Shown in pieces: positions 12,226 through 23,793 of a stretch of 64,000 nucleotides of DNA (position 1 is its first letter; every line of letters starts with the position of its first letter). A model generated the notes under the pieces. That model was not told the DNA's origin and did not search any database. It saw only the letters and a program-made list of their open reading frames with translations. Source of the DNA: Plazaster borealis (Eukaryota > Echinodermata > Asteroidea > Forcipulatida > Labidiasteridae); the NCBI GenBank assembly GCA_021014325.1, contig JAJGQC010000496.1, positions 62,501 through 126,500 of the forward strand, in the 5' to 3' direction. The translations under genes were made by a program, and so were the position numbers.

Positions 12226-12703
12226 GGGTGCACCCCACTAAATATGGAGAAAACAGAGCGTCGAGCTCATGAATATTTTGTAGGCCCTCAAAATATCCTA
12301 TATTAGACAGATTTGAGAGCCCAATAAAAGGGGTAGAGTGTAAAAATGTTGCCCAATTGTAACCTGGGGGTTGTTGACTTCCAACTTGAGGTATTTTGGA
12401 TGACATAGGCCCTGAAAAAATGGTCCTATTTGCCGAGAGGTGTAGGGACATTTTTCAAGATTGATGCTCGGACGTTTGGAAAATTACACCGGTGTAGGGG
12501 TGTTTTTATTTGGAGGGAGAATAACTCGACGGGACCAGGGACTCCCCATATTAAATTGAGCAGAAAATAAAAGTTCAAGAGTCAATTAATAATTTTCCCT
12601 TTACTGTAAAAAGCTGTGAGACTTTTAAGTATTTTTCGTGTATTTTTGAATATTTAGCCTTTTGCACTGAATGCTATGGGAGTTGATTTAGTGGGGTGCA
12701 CCC
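12226..12703 (+). repeat. Right terminal direct repeat of copy A
   Basis: A 478-bp repeat that differs from 8216-8691 only by homopolymer length at the sites I compared. Confidence 0.9.
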
Positions 12704-12985
12704 AGAATCTCCGTACCGGAAAATAAAACTAGTGACAGCGCCCTCTATGTTTATTCATTACAAACGTGCACAGTGTATACACCCGAACGTTGGTACACGA
12801 TCTTTGGTTGGTACTGATTGTGTGTACCGAACAAACACCATGGTCTTGGAACCAAGACTATGCTCACACCAGCAGCTAGCCTCGCTACCATGGGCAAAGC
12901 GCCATATCGATACCTCTCTCGTCACTAACCCCTGGTAGGGAAACACTCAAAATCAAGGCTGATTGGCTCACCAAAAGTTGCTGCT

Positions 12986-13177
12986 TTGCGCACACACTTA
13001 AAACATTCGAGCGCTTGTTGGCCCAAAAAGGTGTCAAATAAAGTGCTCTATGAAAAAACCAACGAGAAACCATGGAGTGTCATAATTGCCAAAAGACGCC
13101 TGAGATGGACAGGCCATCTCCTGAGACTACCTGATGAAACACCAGCCAAGCAAGCAGCGGCGGCGGAACACTTTTAA
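12986..13177 (+). pseudogene. LINE ORF2 C-terminal tail fragment (unit 1)
   Basis: The ORF encodes RRLRWTGHLLRLPDETPAKQA, less its last residue in strict terms. The R-x-RW-x-GH-x2-R pattern is typical of the extreme C-terminus of non-LTR retrotransposon polyproteins, after the reverse transcriptase domain. The rest of the element is absent. Only about 35 codons are LINE-like. Confidence 0.6.
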
Positions 13178-15531
13178 AAGTGGGGGGCCCTTTTTTGTCC
13201 TATGTACTTTATTTCCATTTGCACAACATAGGTATGTAGGCACACACCGGCTATGTTGGGCTATTTGGGGTACAAAATAGACCCACACATGACTCTGACG
13301 GTCTTCCAGCAGTAGAGTAGACCAATCCCTAAAAGAAACCGTCAAATTTAGCCGTTATCGAGCATTTTCAAATAACTGAGTTCACGTGATTTATCTGAAC
13401 AAATTCTTTTACGCAGATAAATCACAAGATCTTTGGAGTTGATTTTACTTTCAGCGATCTAAAAAGTGTATTACTGAACCAAATTCAACTCGACTGGGTT
13501 AACAACAGGAGCGATTGACGCGCAGCTGTAAGCCAAAATGCAATTTGCCCGTAAAAATGGCGTTTTATTCGGGAACGATCGTTAGACAAAATTACTATAC
13601 CTTATACATTGAACAACTACCACCATTCTGTGATTTGCCAATTGGCCATCAAGACGTGTTTTGTTAGATCGACTAAATGCAGATTGTGTCTACGTCATTA
13701 AGCCGCTAAGCTAATCGGATAACGTGGCAAGTGTGCATGCTCATAAGACGCATCCCGACCGTACCTAGCCTCTTTCTAGTATGGTGTCTTTATGAGCATG
13801 CGCACTTGCAGACAAGCATTTTTTCAAAACGGCCGCACAAAAAATCTTTTTTGATGAATTATCGGAAATAGGTTGGTTTAATTTGTGAATATTTGTGTAT
13901 GTAAATATAATAGCGGGTTGCTTGGAGTATTGAGACCACATGACTTATGCAATAAAATCTTGACTATTGACCCGAAGACAGCACAGAAAGTGGTTTATGG
14001 GAGTTGTTGATTTTTAATGTAAATAAACTATGGTGGTGTTTCAGTGGGTGTGCTGTTCATCCTACCTTTTACAGAAATCAAAACAGGACAAAACAAGGTC
14101 ACAATACTGCACCAAACTACACGTTTCACTTTCAGATATAAACAAAATGTACAGGGCAGCGACCCACACCACCCGGTACTCAGAGCTACATTCTATACCT
14201 TGCACTTCAAAGAAGGACATTACAGTGTTGACTTGTTTTTAATTAAGATGAATTTTAAACCATTTATGGGTGTGATAAGCTAGCACACAATAGTGATTCA
14301 GCGCAAATCAGGGAACCTCCAATGTGAGACTCAGCACAATGGAATTTGAAATAATAAACACTTTCGCGGTAATATGCGCCATCATGTTCAGGCGTGCTAT
14401 TAAAACTAATAAACCATCGCACCAGTCCTCAGTAAACTTTGGGAAACCGAATTTGCAAAGTGAATAGTGATTAGGGCTTATAACGTGGTGGTCAAGTTCA
14501 TGGACGGTACGCTTGTTTTCAAATTGAAACACAATTGTCATTATCATCGGCGTTTCATACGAATCAGCAAAATTTCCCTTGAAAAAATAACCGAGAACCA
14601 CAAACTAGAAAAAGAAAAGGTAACACTATCGATTTAAATATAGGAATCAAACTTTAATAATAAAACAAGAATAATTTTTTGTTTGGGGGATAAAAAGAAA
14701 CTTTAAGAACACCCAAATTAACAGTTACTCGATCGCGCAACATTGCACTCGAGAGGCACTAGCGTAGTCCGCTGGGCTAACACTGGACAATGAAATTGTA
14801 AAATACTTTATATAATGTCACATCATGTAGTCGTCGTGTACGCGTCAACAGGGGGAGGGAGGGCTCGTTTCGCATCATTTTACCACTGCTTAACTAAATG
14901 AACTAGAAATATTTTCGGGGCCTAATAAAGATGACATCGGGGTTATTATCAGATGTATATGGTGAGCCTTATTAAAATGGGAGACTACATTTAAAAAACC
15001 ATCTGACACTACATTGCGGCTAAGGCTGAAATTGCGCCTGGTGCATGCTAACGGCTTCTAGTGGGAATAACGCTAGTCTCGTGTGTGCTACTCGCACGAG
15101 CGGTGACTCGCACTGCAGGACTGGTGAAATGTGCATCGTGGGCCATTACTATAATCTTTTGTCCGGGGATGGCAACTCGCCTACGTTTGGCGTTAATTGC
15201 TGATTTTTGTTATATGAATAAGATTATTTTGAGAAATGTAAAGGTGTGTAAAATATTACAAAAGGTGGTTGTCAGTGAACCATAATTTGGTTTCAATAGC
15301 TCGATTAAAAGTGGGGGGGGGGGGCAAAATGACTACATTTTCAAAAGTGGGGGCAACGGCCTCGGCCCCGCCCCCCGGTTCCGCCGCCGGTGCAAGCAAG
15401 CGCTTATGATAATTCCCTGATGAAAGCGCCCGCCCTCCCTCATGCGGTCAAAAATAGTTATGGTCAATTAGTTGCACGTGGATTCCAAGCTACATACAAT
15501 GTAAAGTCCCGGGATTAAGTACCGACACTAA

Positions 15532-15830
15532 CTAGCACAGTTGGATAAGTGCCGGGACTGTTTCACGCTCAGACGCCCCGGTCTGGGTTCGAGCCCGGCT
15601 GACCCTACATTATAGGTACAAGACTGCTTGATGTGGCTAAAGCGTGACTGGGGTTCTGTCTTGTTTTCCTCCCTGATGGGCAGCGCCAATTCAAAGGTTA
15701 GGATCGGAAACAGGGAGGACATGCTGTGGGTCGGAGGCCATTGCCATAAGGGAACTAGGGAAGCCGGATAGGGGCCAGTGTGTGCTATTAAACTGATTCC
15801 GGTGCCTGAAAGCCCGACAACCACAGCGTA
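15532..15830 (+). repeat. tRNA-derived SINE (unit 2)
   Basis: Same A-box and B-box arrangement and body as the copy at 2335-2640. It is a paralogue by unit duplication, not an independent insertion. Confidence 0.62.
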
Positions 15831-17747
15831 ACTTTTTATCTTTTTTTATCCAAATTCAATTTGTACTTTGTTTTTGTCTTTTTTGATGCAACAACACAAT
15901 AAAAGATGCAAAGAATAATACAGCATTGTTTAATATTTGCGTTGCATCTAATTTTAGAGGACTCACGGAGGAGCAACCTCAAAGGGGCCGGCGGCGCACT
16001 ATGGAGGTGTAAACAATGAAATTTCGGATTATGGTTGAAAAGAACCAATCGGGATAGTAGCCGGATACGAAAACTCAAAACCCTGTGGGACAAATGAGAA
16101 CGTATGTTGGTCCCATGCTTTTCACTTGTTAGTTTTATTGTATAACAATCGAACGGTTCCAACAACGAAAGGTTACTTTTCCTTTCATTTCCCTTATCCC
16201 TTTTTCCGCATTTAAAAATCAGGACCACAGAGGTACAACTTTTTCCAGTTTTATGAAAGCTAAGCACAGACAATATTACTATAGAGGTTCCCATAAACCT
16301 CTATTATAGTGTTGCACCCAACCACACACGTCTGTGACACCCTACATATAAAACATTGTGATACGCTTGCATTTACCAATGATTTTTATCTATACTGACT
16401 TCTTTACATGCCCATCTGATGTCAAGCATTATTTGAGCCTTAATTTAGTTCTGTAATTAAATAGTTCTTTCTTAATTCGCCTTAATTAGTTAATCATAAT
16501 AAACAAACAAACAGTTCACTTTTTCCTGTTTACAACAATAACAAATAATACTTATGATCAAAAGCAAATGATCAAAATATATCGCCCTTGCAATTAACCC
16601 CTGGATTTCTTAGGCCTACGTCAATTTGGTCAACAGAAACACACCCGTAACATTTCTGTATCCGAATGCCACTTTTTCATTAATATTTGATAAATAAAAT
16701 AGCATCTATCTATACTATAAAACCGTAACATGCCCCATGTTACATTAGAAACGCACCACCGAAACAAGTGACGAACCCAGCCTAACAAGAACGCTCACGG
16801 CGCTTCGTAGAGATACAATTTAAAAAGGTAATTTAAAGACAATTTACAAAATTACAAATGTACAGAAAAGGAGTGGCCAAACAATTTTAGGCACATTAAA
16901 ATGTAGTTGTTTTATCACATGAACCAAAAACAGGATTACCAAAAAATACCTTTAAAGTAATCAATAATTTCTAAATCAACAATAAAATTGTAAAAATCAC
17001 TGCAGTCTGCAAAACACCCCATAAAACCTGGATCACCCAGTAGCAGAAGGAAAAATATTTAACGAAAAGAAGACAAAAAACCCAAACAGAAAAACAGAAA
17101 ACGCGACACCACCCCTCTCCACGAACAAAGTAAAAGATTGTGTAAACTCACATCCTGAATAACTTAAAGCAAAAAAGGAAAACCTGTAAGGTTTTTTAAT
17201 TCGTTATTTTGAAGACTGGCGAGTCTTCAAAACGTTTTCGTATTTATTTATTTATTATTATTATTATTTTTTTGGGGGATCATTATCAATTTTACTATTT
17301 ATTGTCTGTTCATTAATTCCTTTTTGTGTTGACTATGTTCACATCAACTTTACTTCATAAAAAGAATCCCATAATGCGATTATATTATTTAAACAACCAC
17401 ACATAGGCTAATTCTGCTTCATTAAAGAGGAAGGGAAATTGCCAATACAATTTTGTGATGTTCTCATTTTCCAATAGATAGAGTCCTCATGTGAGTGGGG
17501 GAAAAAAGTCTCTAACTCACGTTAACATTGTGTAAATTGCCATTGCATTCGATACCTTTCCAGTGAAACAAATTTACAACATCTAAAATATCTGATGACA
17601 TCATTCTAAGAAAAATGGGTCTCTACATTTTTTTTACGGGGATGATTGGTTCATTCCGGACTCTGTTAATAGAAAGGTACTTCAACAAAACGAGAATTGT
17701 GTGTTATAGTTTTTTGAGTACTATACCGATGTTAGTTAGATATTACT

Positions 17748-18077
17748 CTATATAAATAGTTGGCTCAATCCCATGTCTAATATGTGACTTCTTCTAATGG
17801 CAGACAGTGTCATATACATTCGAAGTGTTTCGCTTTTATCAATTTGCCTGACCTTTCTTTTGGCAAGAGCAACTTGTTCAGCTATCGCAGCAATACAGCC
17901 CACATGAGTCAGAATTTTCTTGGGTAATGAATGATTTATCTACGATGACGATAGAAGTTGCATCACTGCGTAAGAATGTTGGCAAAACGTTCCAGTATTT
18001 CGATATTTTCCCGGAATAAAAGAAAATTAACAAAAGATTGAGCGATTTGACGCAAGAATGTATCCGACAAGGGCGAC
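17748..18077 (-). pseudogene. Ulp1-like protease remnant, C-terminal part (unit 2)
   Basis: Paralogue of 4572-4901, with the same DSCGLYCC motif and the same frameshift just after it. The lesion therefore predates the unit duplication. Confidence 0.5.
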
Positions 18078-19151
18078 CAGGGCGGATCCAACATTTTCCA
18101 AACGGGGGAATGTACCAAGCAGCAAATAGTGAATGCAATTTGTGGCGCCTGAGAGCGCGTAACGCGAAGCCCTAATGCATGGGTTCCGGGCCCGCTGAAA
18201 TGCTCCGAAACATTTCGGATTGATGCTTTGTGGTCTCATGCAATATCTGACCACTTTAACCAATTTTGTTTTAGCAAGATCATTTAAACATCATTTTCGA
18301 GTTGGGAGTCATTAAATCAGCCATCCTGAGTTATAAATTCAAAATGCAGGCTACAATTTATTAGTATTTATTCGGGGACACAAAAGTGTTGGTGAGGAGA
18401 ATCCTTCTGCCATGGTGAGCCAACGATATGAAAGTGCAATTATTTTCAATATAATTAACCCAAAACAGAGAAACAGACACACTTTTTAAGCAATTCAGAT
18501 CAATATCAATCTTCTAAATTTACTGGAATTGTTTCTGTAACATTGATGGGTGGGCCCAGGGGTTAAGCCTCGATGGGGGTCCAGGGGGCGAATCCCCCGG
18601 AAGCTCTGAGCTTTTGGCTTTTTCAGGGGTGAAAAATAACGGCTCTGTGTGCCTATCAGAGAAATAGACACACTTTTTAAGCACTTCTGATCCATTTCAC
18701 GCTTCTAAATTGACTGGAAAATTTTCCTGTAACATCGATGATGGGTTCCAGGGGTGAAGCCCTGATTGGGGTCCAGGGTGCGAAGCCCCCGGAAGCTGAG
18801 CTTTTGGCCTTTTGAGGGGTGAAAATCAAGCCTCTGTGTGCCTAAAACAGAGAAATAGACACACTTTGCACTTTTGATCCATATCAATCTCCTAATTTTA
18901 CTCAAAGAAAATTGTAATACCACAAATCTCACGTTTTGATCAAGTTGATGCATTATCTGGTTTCATGCATATTCATTAAAAACATAGTGGGTAAGATCGT
19001 CTCTCAATTTCAAGCTCACTGTCGTATTATCTTGGACAGGCAGTACTAAAATAAAATAAAAAATAAAATAAAATAAACAGTTTGTTTTTTTGTTTTTTTG
19101 CTGACGGAAAGGGGGGGGCGTACGCCCCACGCCCCCCTGTATCCGCCCCTG
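18078..19151 (+). mobile_element. Non-autonomous TIR transposon in Ulp1-like remnant (unit 2)
   Basis: Paralogous copy of 4902-5977 with the same GCGAC flanks (18073-18077 and 19152-19156). The left terminus is one G shorter. Confidence 0.72.
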
Positions 19152-19326
19152 GCGACATTGAATCGTAACAGCATATAGATTTTGTTATCTTATCGATGAC
19201 TAAAAGCATGAAATGAGAGTTTCTAAGAAGAGGGCATAATATTATGTTACACCATTGATCGCTGATACATTTCCTCTGTACCGAACGGTATGTCGAGACT
19301 GTTACCACTCCCCTATTGAATTGCAC
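19152..19326 (-). pseudogene. Ulp1-like protease remnant, His/Asp part (unit 2)
   Basis: Same His- and Asp-bearing segment as 5978-6152, open for about 58 codons before the transposon. Confidence 0.53.
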
Positions 19327-19499
19327 TGGTTTCAGAGCACAGTAGGCCTAGTGCAGCACAGGTTTGACCAACATCTTCTCTTTAAGCCAATTGTTGCATG
19401 TAGAAATCTACAAAAAAATCACTAATCCATCCCCGGTTGAAATTTGGTGACAGTTTTATGAAGGATTGATACACATCGATCGATGACAACTTTTCAAAA

Positions 19500-20510
19500 G
19501 AAATTTAGGTAGTTGTACTAGTAAATTCGCATACGGGCTAACATTATGCAAATATTCAATTAATTGGGCTGAGTTAATTCGTTGACTATTTAATTGGGGG
19601 CGACAGGGCATAACGGATTGGGATAAAAGGAAGACATCTATGAAGAAAAAACTGAAGATTTCATGTTTTCACGATGACAACTTTTCAAATGAAATTTATG
19701 TATTTGCGTGTTTATTAATCTGGAACTATAGTAAATTTGCACACGGGCTGTAATTATGCAATTGTTGAATAAGTTGGGCTGAGCTAATAAGTGGACTAAT
19801 TAATTGGAAGCGCCAAGGCATGATAGTTTGGGATATAAGGAAGACATCTGTGAAGAAAAACTGAAGATTTCATGTTTTTACCATGAAAACTTTTCAAATG
19901 AAAATTAGGTACTTGCGTGTTTAAAGGAACATTACAGAATTGGTTTTTGCTCACAAAACAGTGTAAGCACTTTATATAATCCACCATATACATAAACTGA
20001 CAAACCTGTAGAAGTTTGAGATCGATCGGCCATCTGGGTCACGAGAAAATAGTGAAAAACCGATTACACATTTGCATGTGTTATACAATGCATGAATAAA
20101 ACGCTCATGAGCGATAAACTCCAATCGGAAATTAGTTTTATTTATTTCTCATCAAATATGGCATTTCAAACAGAATTATTTCTAGGGATGTTTTCTACTA
20201 TCATCATCTTTAGACCGTGTAAGTTTTATGTAAATCTGTGATCATAAAGAAAATTTTAATTACCAGTTCTGTAACGTTCCGTTAATATACAATTTGTGAA
20301 GTATTTTCGCACACGGGCTGTAATTATGCAAATATCCAATTAGTTAGGCTGATCTAACTAATTGGGGCGCCTAGGCATGATGGTTTGGGATATAAGGAAG
20401 ACATCTGTGAAGAAAAAACTGAAGATTTCATGTTTTTACGATGAAAACCTTTCAAATGACAATTAGGTAGTTGTCCTAGTAAATTCGCATACGGGCTAAC
20501 ATTAGTCACG
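19500..20510 (+). repeat. About 200-bp satellite (unit 2)
   Basis: Three copies, the last separated by the MITE at 19925-20281, as in unit 1. Confidence 0.78.
19925..20281 (+). mobile_element. TTAA-flanked MITE (unit 2)
   Basis: Paralogue of 6755-7110, with TTAA at 19921-19924 and 20282-20285. Confidence 0.83.
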
Positions 20511-21660
20511 GCTACCGCATTTTTAACGGTAATGCACTTTAAGGGAGGTGGGGGATGAACAAACAGTTACATGTAAAGCAAGGTGAGCTAGCCGCCCAGT
20601 CTTTAGACTTGACCCAAGTCGAACTTTCGTCGAGCCCTTCGTCGTCTGATTAATCCACTGCATGCACTTTAACTCAGAATCGCAGCTTGGATGTCGGTGA
20701 GCCGGTGTCACAGGGAATTCTGTCCCCCCGCACAGCGGTCCGGGGGGACAGAATCCCCTAGGAAATGTGTCCCCGCCCAGGGTTTTCTGCGCCAGGAATT
20801 TGTCCCCTCTCACATTTGTTCCCTTGTTTGCCTCTGTGCGACACTTGAAATCTTTTTAACTATATAAAACCAAGCATGAGAATGGGCGATGATGACAAAA
20901 CCGGAAATCCATCGTACAAAAATAAATCGGAAAATTCCAACGCTAAAAATACATAGTTATCCGGATTCTGGGCAATGTCCGTAATTTGGGCAAAGTGACC
21001 TAGGCGTCAGCGCCGCACTCAGTGAATTGTTGTCAGTAGACTTTTCTTTTCAAAGTCTCCACACACAAAAATGTTCATTTGCTTAAAATTATTGACTAAA
21101 ATAAGTAACAATAAGATAATACTTATTATAAACCTATATAAACCTTACTATTATAAACCAGCAAAGCCAGGTGAATAAAGCAAGTTTATTGATTTAGTTC
21201 CGTGGACGCTCGTGCCTGGGGGACATATTCTCCGTTGGAGGACACAATCTCCGTTTAGCACGGCGGACAGAATAACCTAACGAGAGACAGTTTATCCTAG
21301 GAGATACTGTCTCGGGGGACGTTGTACCCTAAAAAAAACAGGTAAAGTTGTTCGGGGGGACAGATTCACCGGGGGGACAGAATCTCCGTACCGGAAAATA
21401 AAACTAGTGACAGCGCCCTCTATGTTTATTCATTACAAACGTGCACAGTGTATACACCCGAACGTTGGTACACGATCTTTGGTTGGTACTGATTGTGTGT
21501 ACCGAACAAACACCATGGTCTTGGAACCAAGACTATGCTCACACCAGCAGCTAGCCTCGCTACCATGGGCAAAGCGCCATATCGATACCTCTCTCGTCAC
21601 TAACCCCTGGTAGGGAAACACTCAAAATCAAGGCTGATTGGCTCACCAAAAGTTGCTGCT

Positions 21661-21852
21661 TTGCGCACACACTTAAAACATTCGAGCGCTTGTTGGCCCA
21701 AAAAGGTGTCAAATAAAGTGCTCTATGAAAAAACCAACGAGAAACCATGGAGTGTCATAATTGCCAAAAGACGCCTGAGATGGACAGGCCATCTCCTGAG
21801 ACTACCTGATGAAACACCAGCCAAGCAAGCAGCGGCGGCGGAACACTTTTAA
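21661..21852 (+). pseudogene. LINE ORF2 C-terminal tail fragment (unit 2)
   Basis: Paralogue of 12986-13177 with the same RRLRWTGHLLRLPDE segment. Confidence 0.58.
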
Positions 21853-22439
21853 AAGTGGGGGCCCTTTTTTTCCTATGTACTTTATTTCCATTTGCACAAC
21901 ATAGGTATGTAGGCACACACCGGCTATGTTGGGCTATTTGGGGTACAAAATAGACCCACACATGATTCTGACGGTCTTCCAGCAGTAGAGTAGACCAATC
22001 CCTAAAAGAAACCGTCAAATTTAGCCGTTATCGAGCATTTTCAAATAACTGAGTTCACGTGATTTATCTGAACAAATTCTTTTACGCAGATAAATCACAA
22101 GATCTTTGGAGTTGATTTTACTTTCAGCGATCTAAAAAGTGTATTACTGAACCAAATTCAACTCGACTGGGTTAACAACAGGAGCGATTGACGCAGCTGT
22201 AAGCCAAAATGCAATTTGCCCGTAAAAATGGCGTTTTATTCGGGAACGATCGTTAGACAAAATTACTATACCTTATACATTGAACAACTACCACCATTCT
22301 GTGATTTGCCAATTGGCCATCAAGACGTGTTTTGTTAGATCGACTAAATGCAGATTGTGTCTACGTCATTAAGCCGCTAAGCTAATCGGATAACGTGGCA
22401 AGTGTGCATGCTCATAAGACGCATCCCGACCGTACCTAG

Positions 22440-22917
22440 GGGTGCACCCCACTAATTCAACTCCCATAGCATTCAGCGCAAAGGGCTAAATATTCAAAAA
22501 TACACGAAAAATACTTAAAAGTCTCACAGCTTTTTACAGTAAAGGGAAAAGTATTAATTGACTCTTGAACTTTTATTCTCTGCTCAATTTAATATGGGGA
22601 GTCCCTGGTCCCGTCGAGTTATTCTCCCTCCAAATCAAAACACCCCTACACCGGTGTAATTTTCCAAACGTCCGAGCATCAATCTTGAAAAATGTCCCTA
22701 CACCTCTCGGCAAATAGGACCAGTTTTTCAGGGCCTATGTCATCCAAAATACCTCAAGTTGGAAGTCAACAACCCCCAGGTTACAATTGGGCAACATTTT
22801 TACACTCTACCCCTTTTATTGGGCTCTCAAATCTGTATAATATAGGATATTTTGAGGGCCTACAAAATATTCATGAGCTCGACGCTCTGTTTTCTCCATA
22901 TTTAGTGGGGTGCACCC
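22440..22917 (+). repeat. Left terminal direct repeat of copy B
   Basis: 478-bp repeat, nearly identical to 26839-27315. It carries variants (for example TGTATAATATAGG, and GTATTAATTGAC after the A-run) that differ from both repeats of copy A. Confidence 0.9.
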
Positions 22918-23793
22918 TATAGAGGAATTATTTTTACAGTTTGACTGGAAACCACATTCAGGATATTAGGAATATTGTCAAGAACATATTTCTTCAGGAA
23001 AATTTGAATTTGTTTAATCCGTTGAGAAATGGCAGGCTTAAACAAACAAACCACTCCTATGGTGTTTTGTGTACATTTTCAAATGAATGAGCATGCCTGA
23101 TGGTGATACAAACACACATTAGATATTTCCTCTCATGTAATATGTTTCTTCCATTTGAACTACCCACAGAGTTTTTGCTCTGTCTGTAAATTCCTTGACA
23201 ATATATCCTACGGTTCTGATGAAACATTTTGAGAATGTGTTGTTTTTCTTTAAATTTAACCTTTTAAGTGGGAGGATCCCTGGTGATAGCAACGGAGGGG
23301 CGGGCAATGGGCAAATGAACTGGAGAATTTACAGTTGAGGGGCTTTAAACCATTCTTATACCCAGTGCAATAATTGTTTCATATTACCAAGTAGAAAAAT
23401 AGGTAGGGTTAGGTTTCAAGTTAGAGTTAGGTAAGGGTTTATCCTCAATCAGCAGACAATTTAAGTTTTGGAACAAACAAAGGGTCTCAAATTTAGGCCT
23501 ACATGTGTTCCTGTAGTGGCCTCACCAGAACAATGCCCCTCACTTATTACTGGCAAAAGGGGTGGACCAGTGTATATGTCTATGTAGGCCTATTTCTATA
23601 GATCAAAGAGAGTGGTCAAAGAGAGTGGAGCTCCAGAATTGGATGGGTGGGGGGGGGGTAATAAAATTGTAATTAAAAACTGCATACACTAACAACTTGG
23701 ACAAGTCATGATCACTGACTTTCTAAAGAATTTGTAAAGACACAAATGGGGTGACATCTGGGGAGGAGAGGGGGGTGTGAGAAAGAAAACTGA

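Larger units (their letters stand above)
8216..12703 (-). mobile_element. Composite, LTR-like DNA transposon, copy A (in unit 1)
   Basis: It is flanked by AGAA direct repeats (8212-8215 and 12704-12707); unit 2 has the intact empty site with one AGAA. The ends are direct repeats of about 477 bp (8216-8691 and 12226-12703), each itself starting with GGGTGCACCCC and ending with GGGGTGCACCC. The interior (8692-12225) begins and ends with TATA and holds a degraded transposase on the minus strand. Compared with the copy at 22440-27315, it has lost about 600 bp covering the nuclease ORF and the transposase C-terminus, and about 140 bp near the N-terminus. It has gained the telomeric element at 9916-10388. 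Confidence 0.88.
1..13190 (+). repeat. Tandem array unit 1 (8.7 kb unit plus 4.5 kb insertion)
   Basis: The start sequence (poly-T then CCTATGTACTTT) recurs at 13191, 21865 and 34087, and everything after it recurs in the same order with near identity. Without the insertion at 8216-12703 and its 4-bp duplication, the unit is about 8.7 kb. Order within the unit: unrecognised DNA, SINE, unrecognised AT-rich DNA, Ulp1-like remnant split by a transposon, satellite with a TTAA MITE, G-run-rich block, LINE tail. The left edge coincides with the window start, so the array may extend further left. Confidence 0.93.
13191..21864 (+). repeat. Tandem array unit 2 (uninterrupted)
   Basis: This is the simplest full unit, about 8.67 kb, with neither large insertion. 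It supplies the empty target site for the element in unit 1 (around 21379-21390) and for the one in unit 3 (around 13765). It keeps the full 1.1 kb transposon inside the Ulp1-like remnant, as unit 1 does. Confidence 0.93.
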
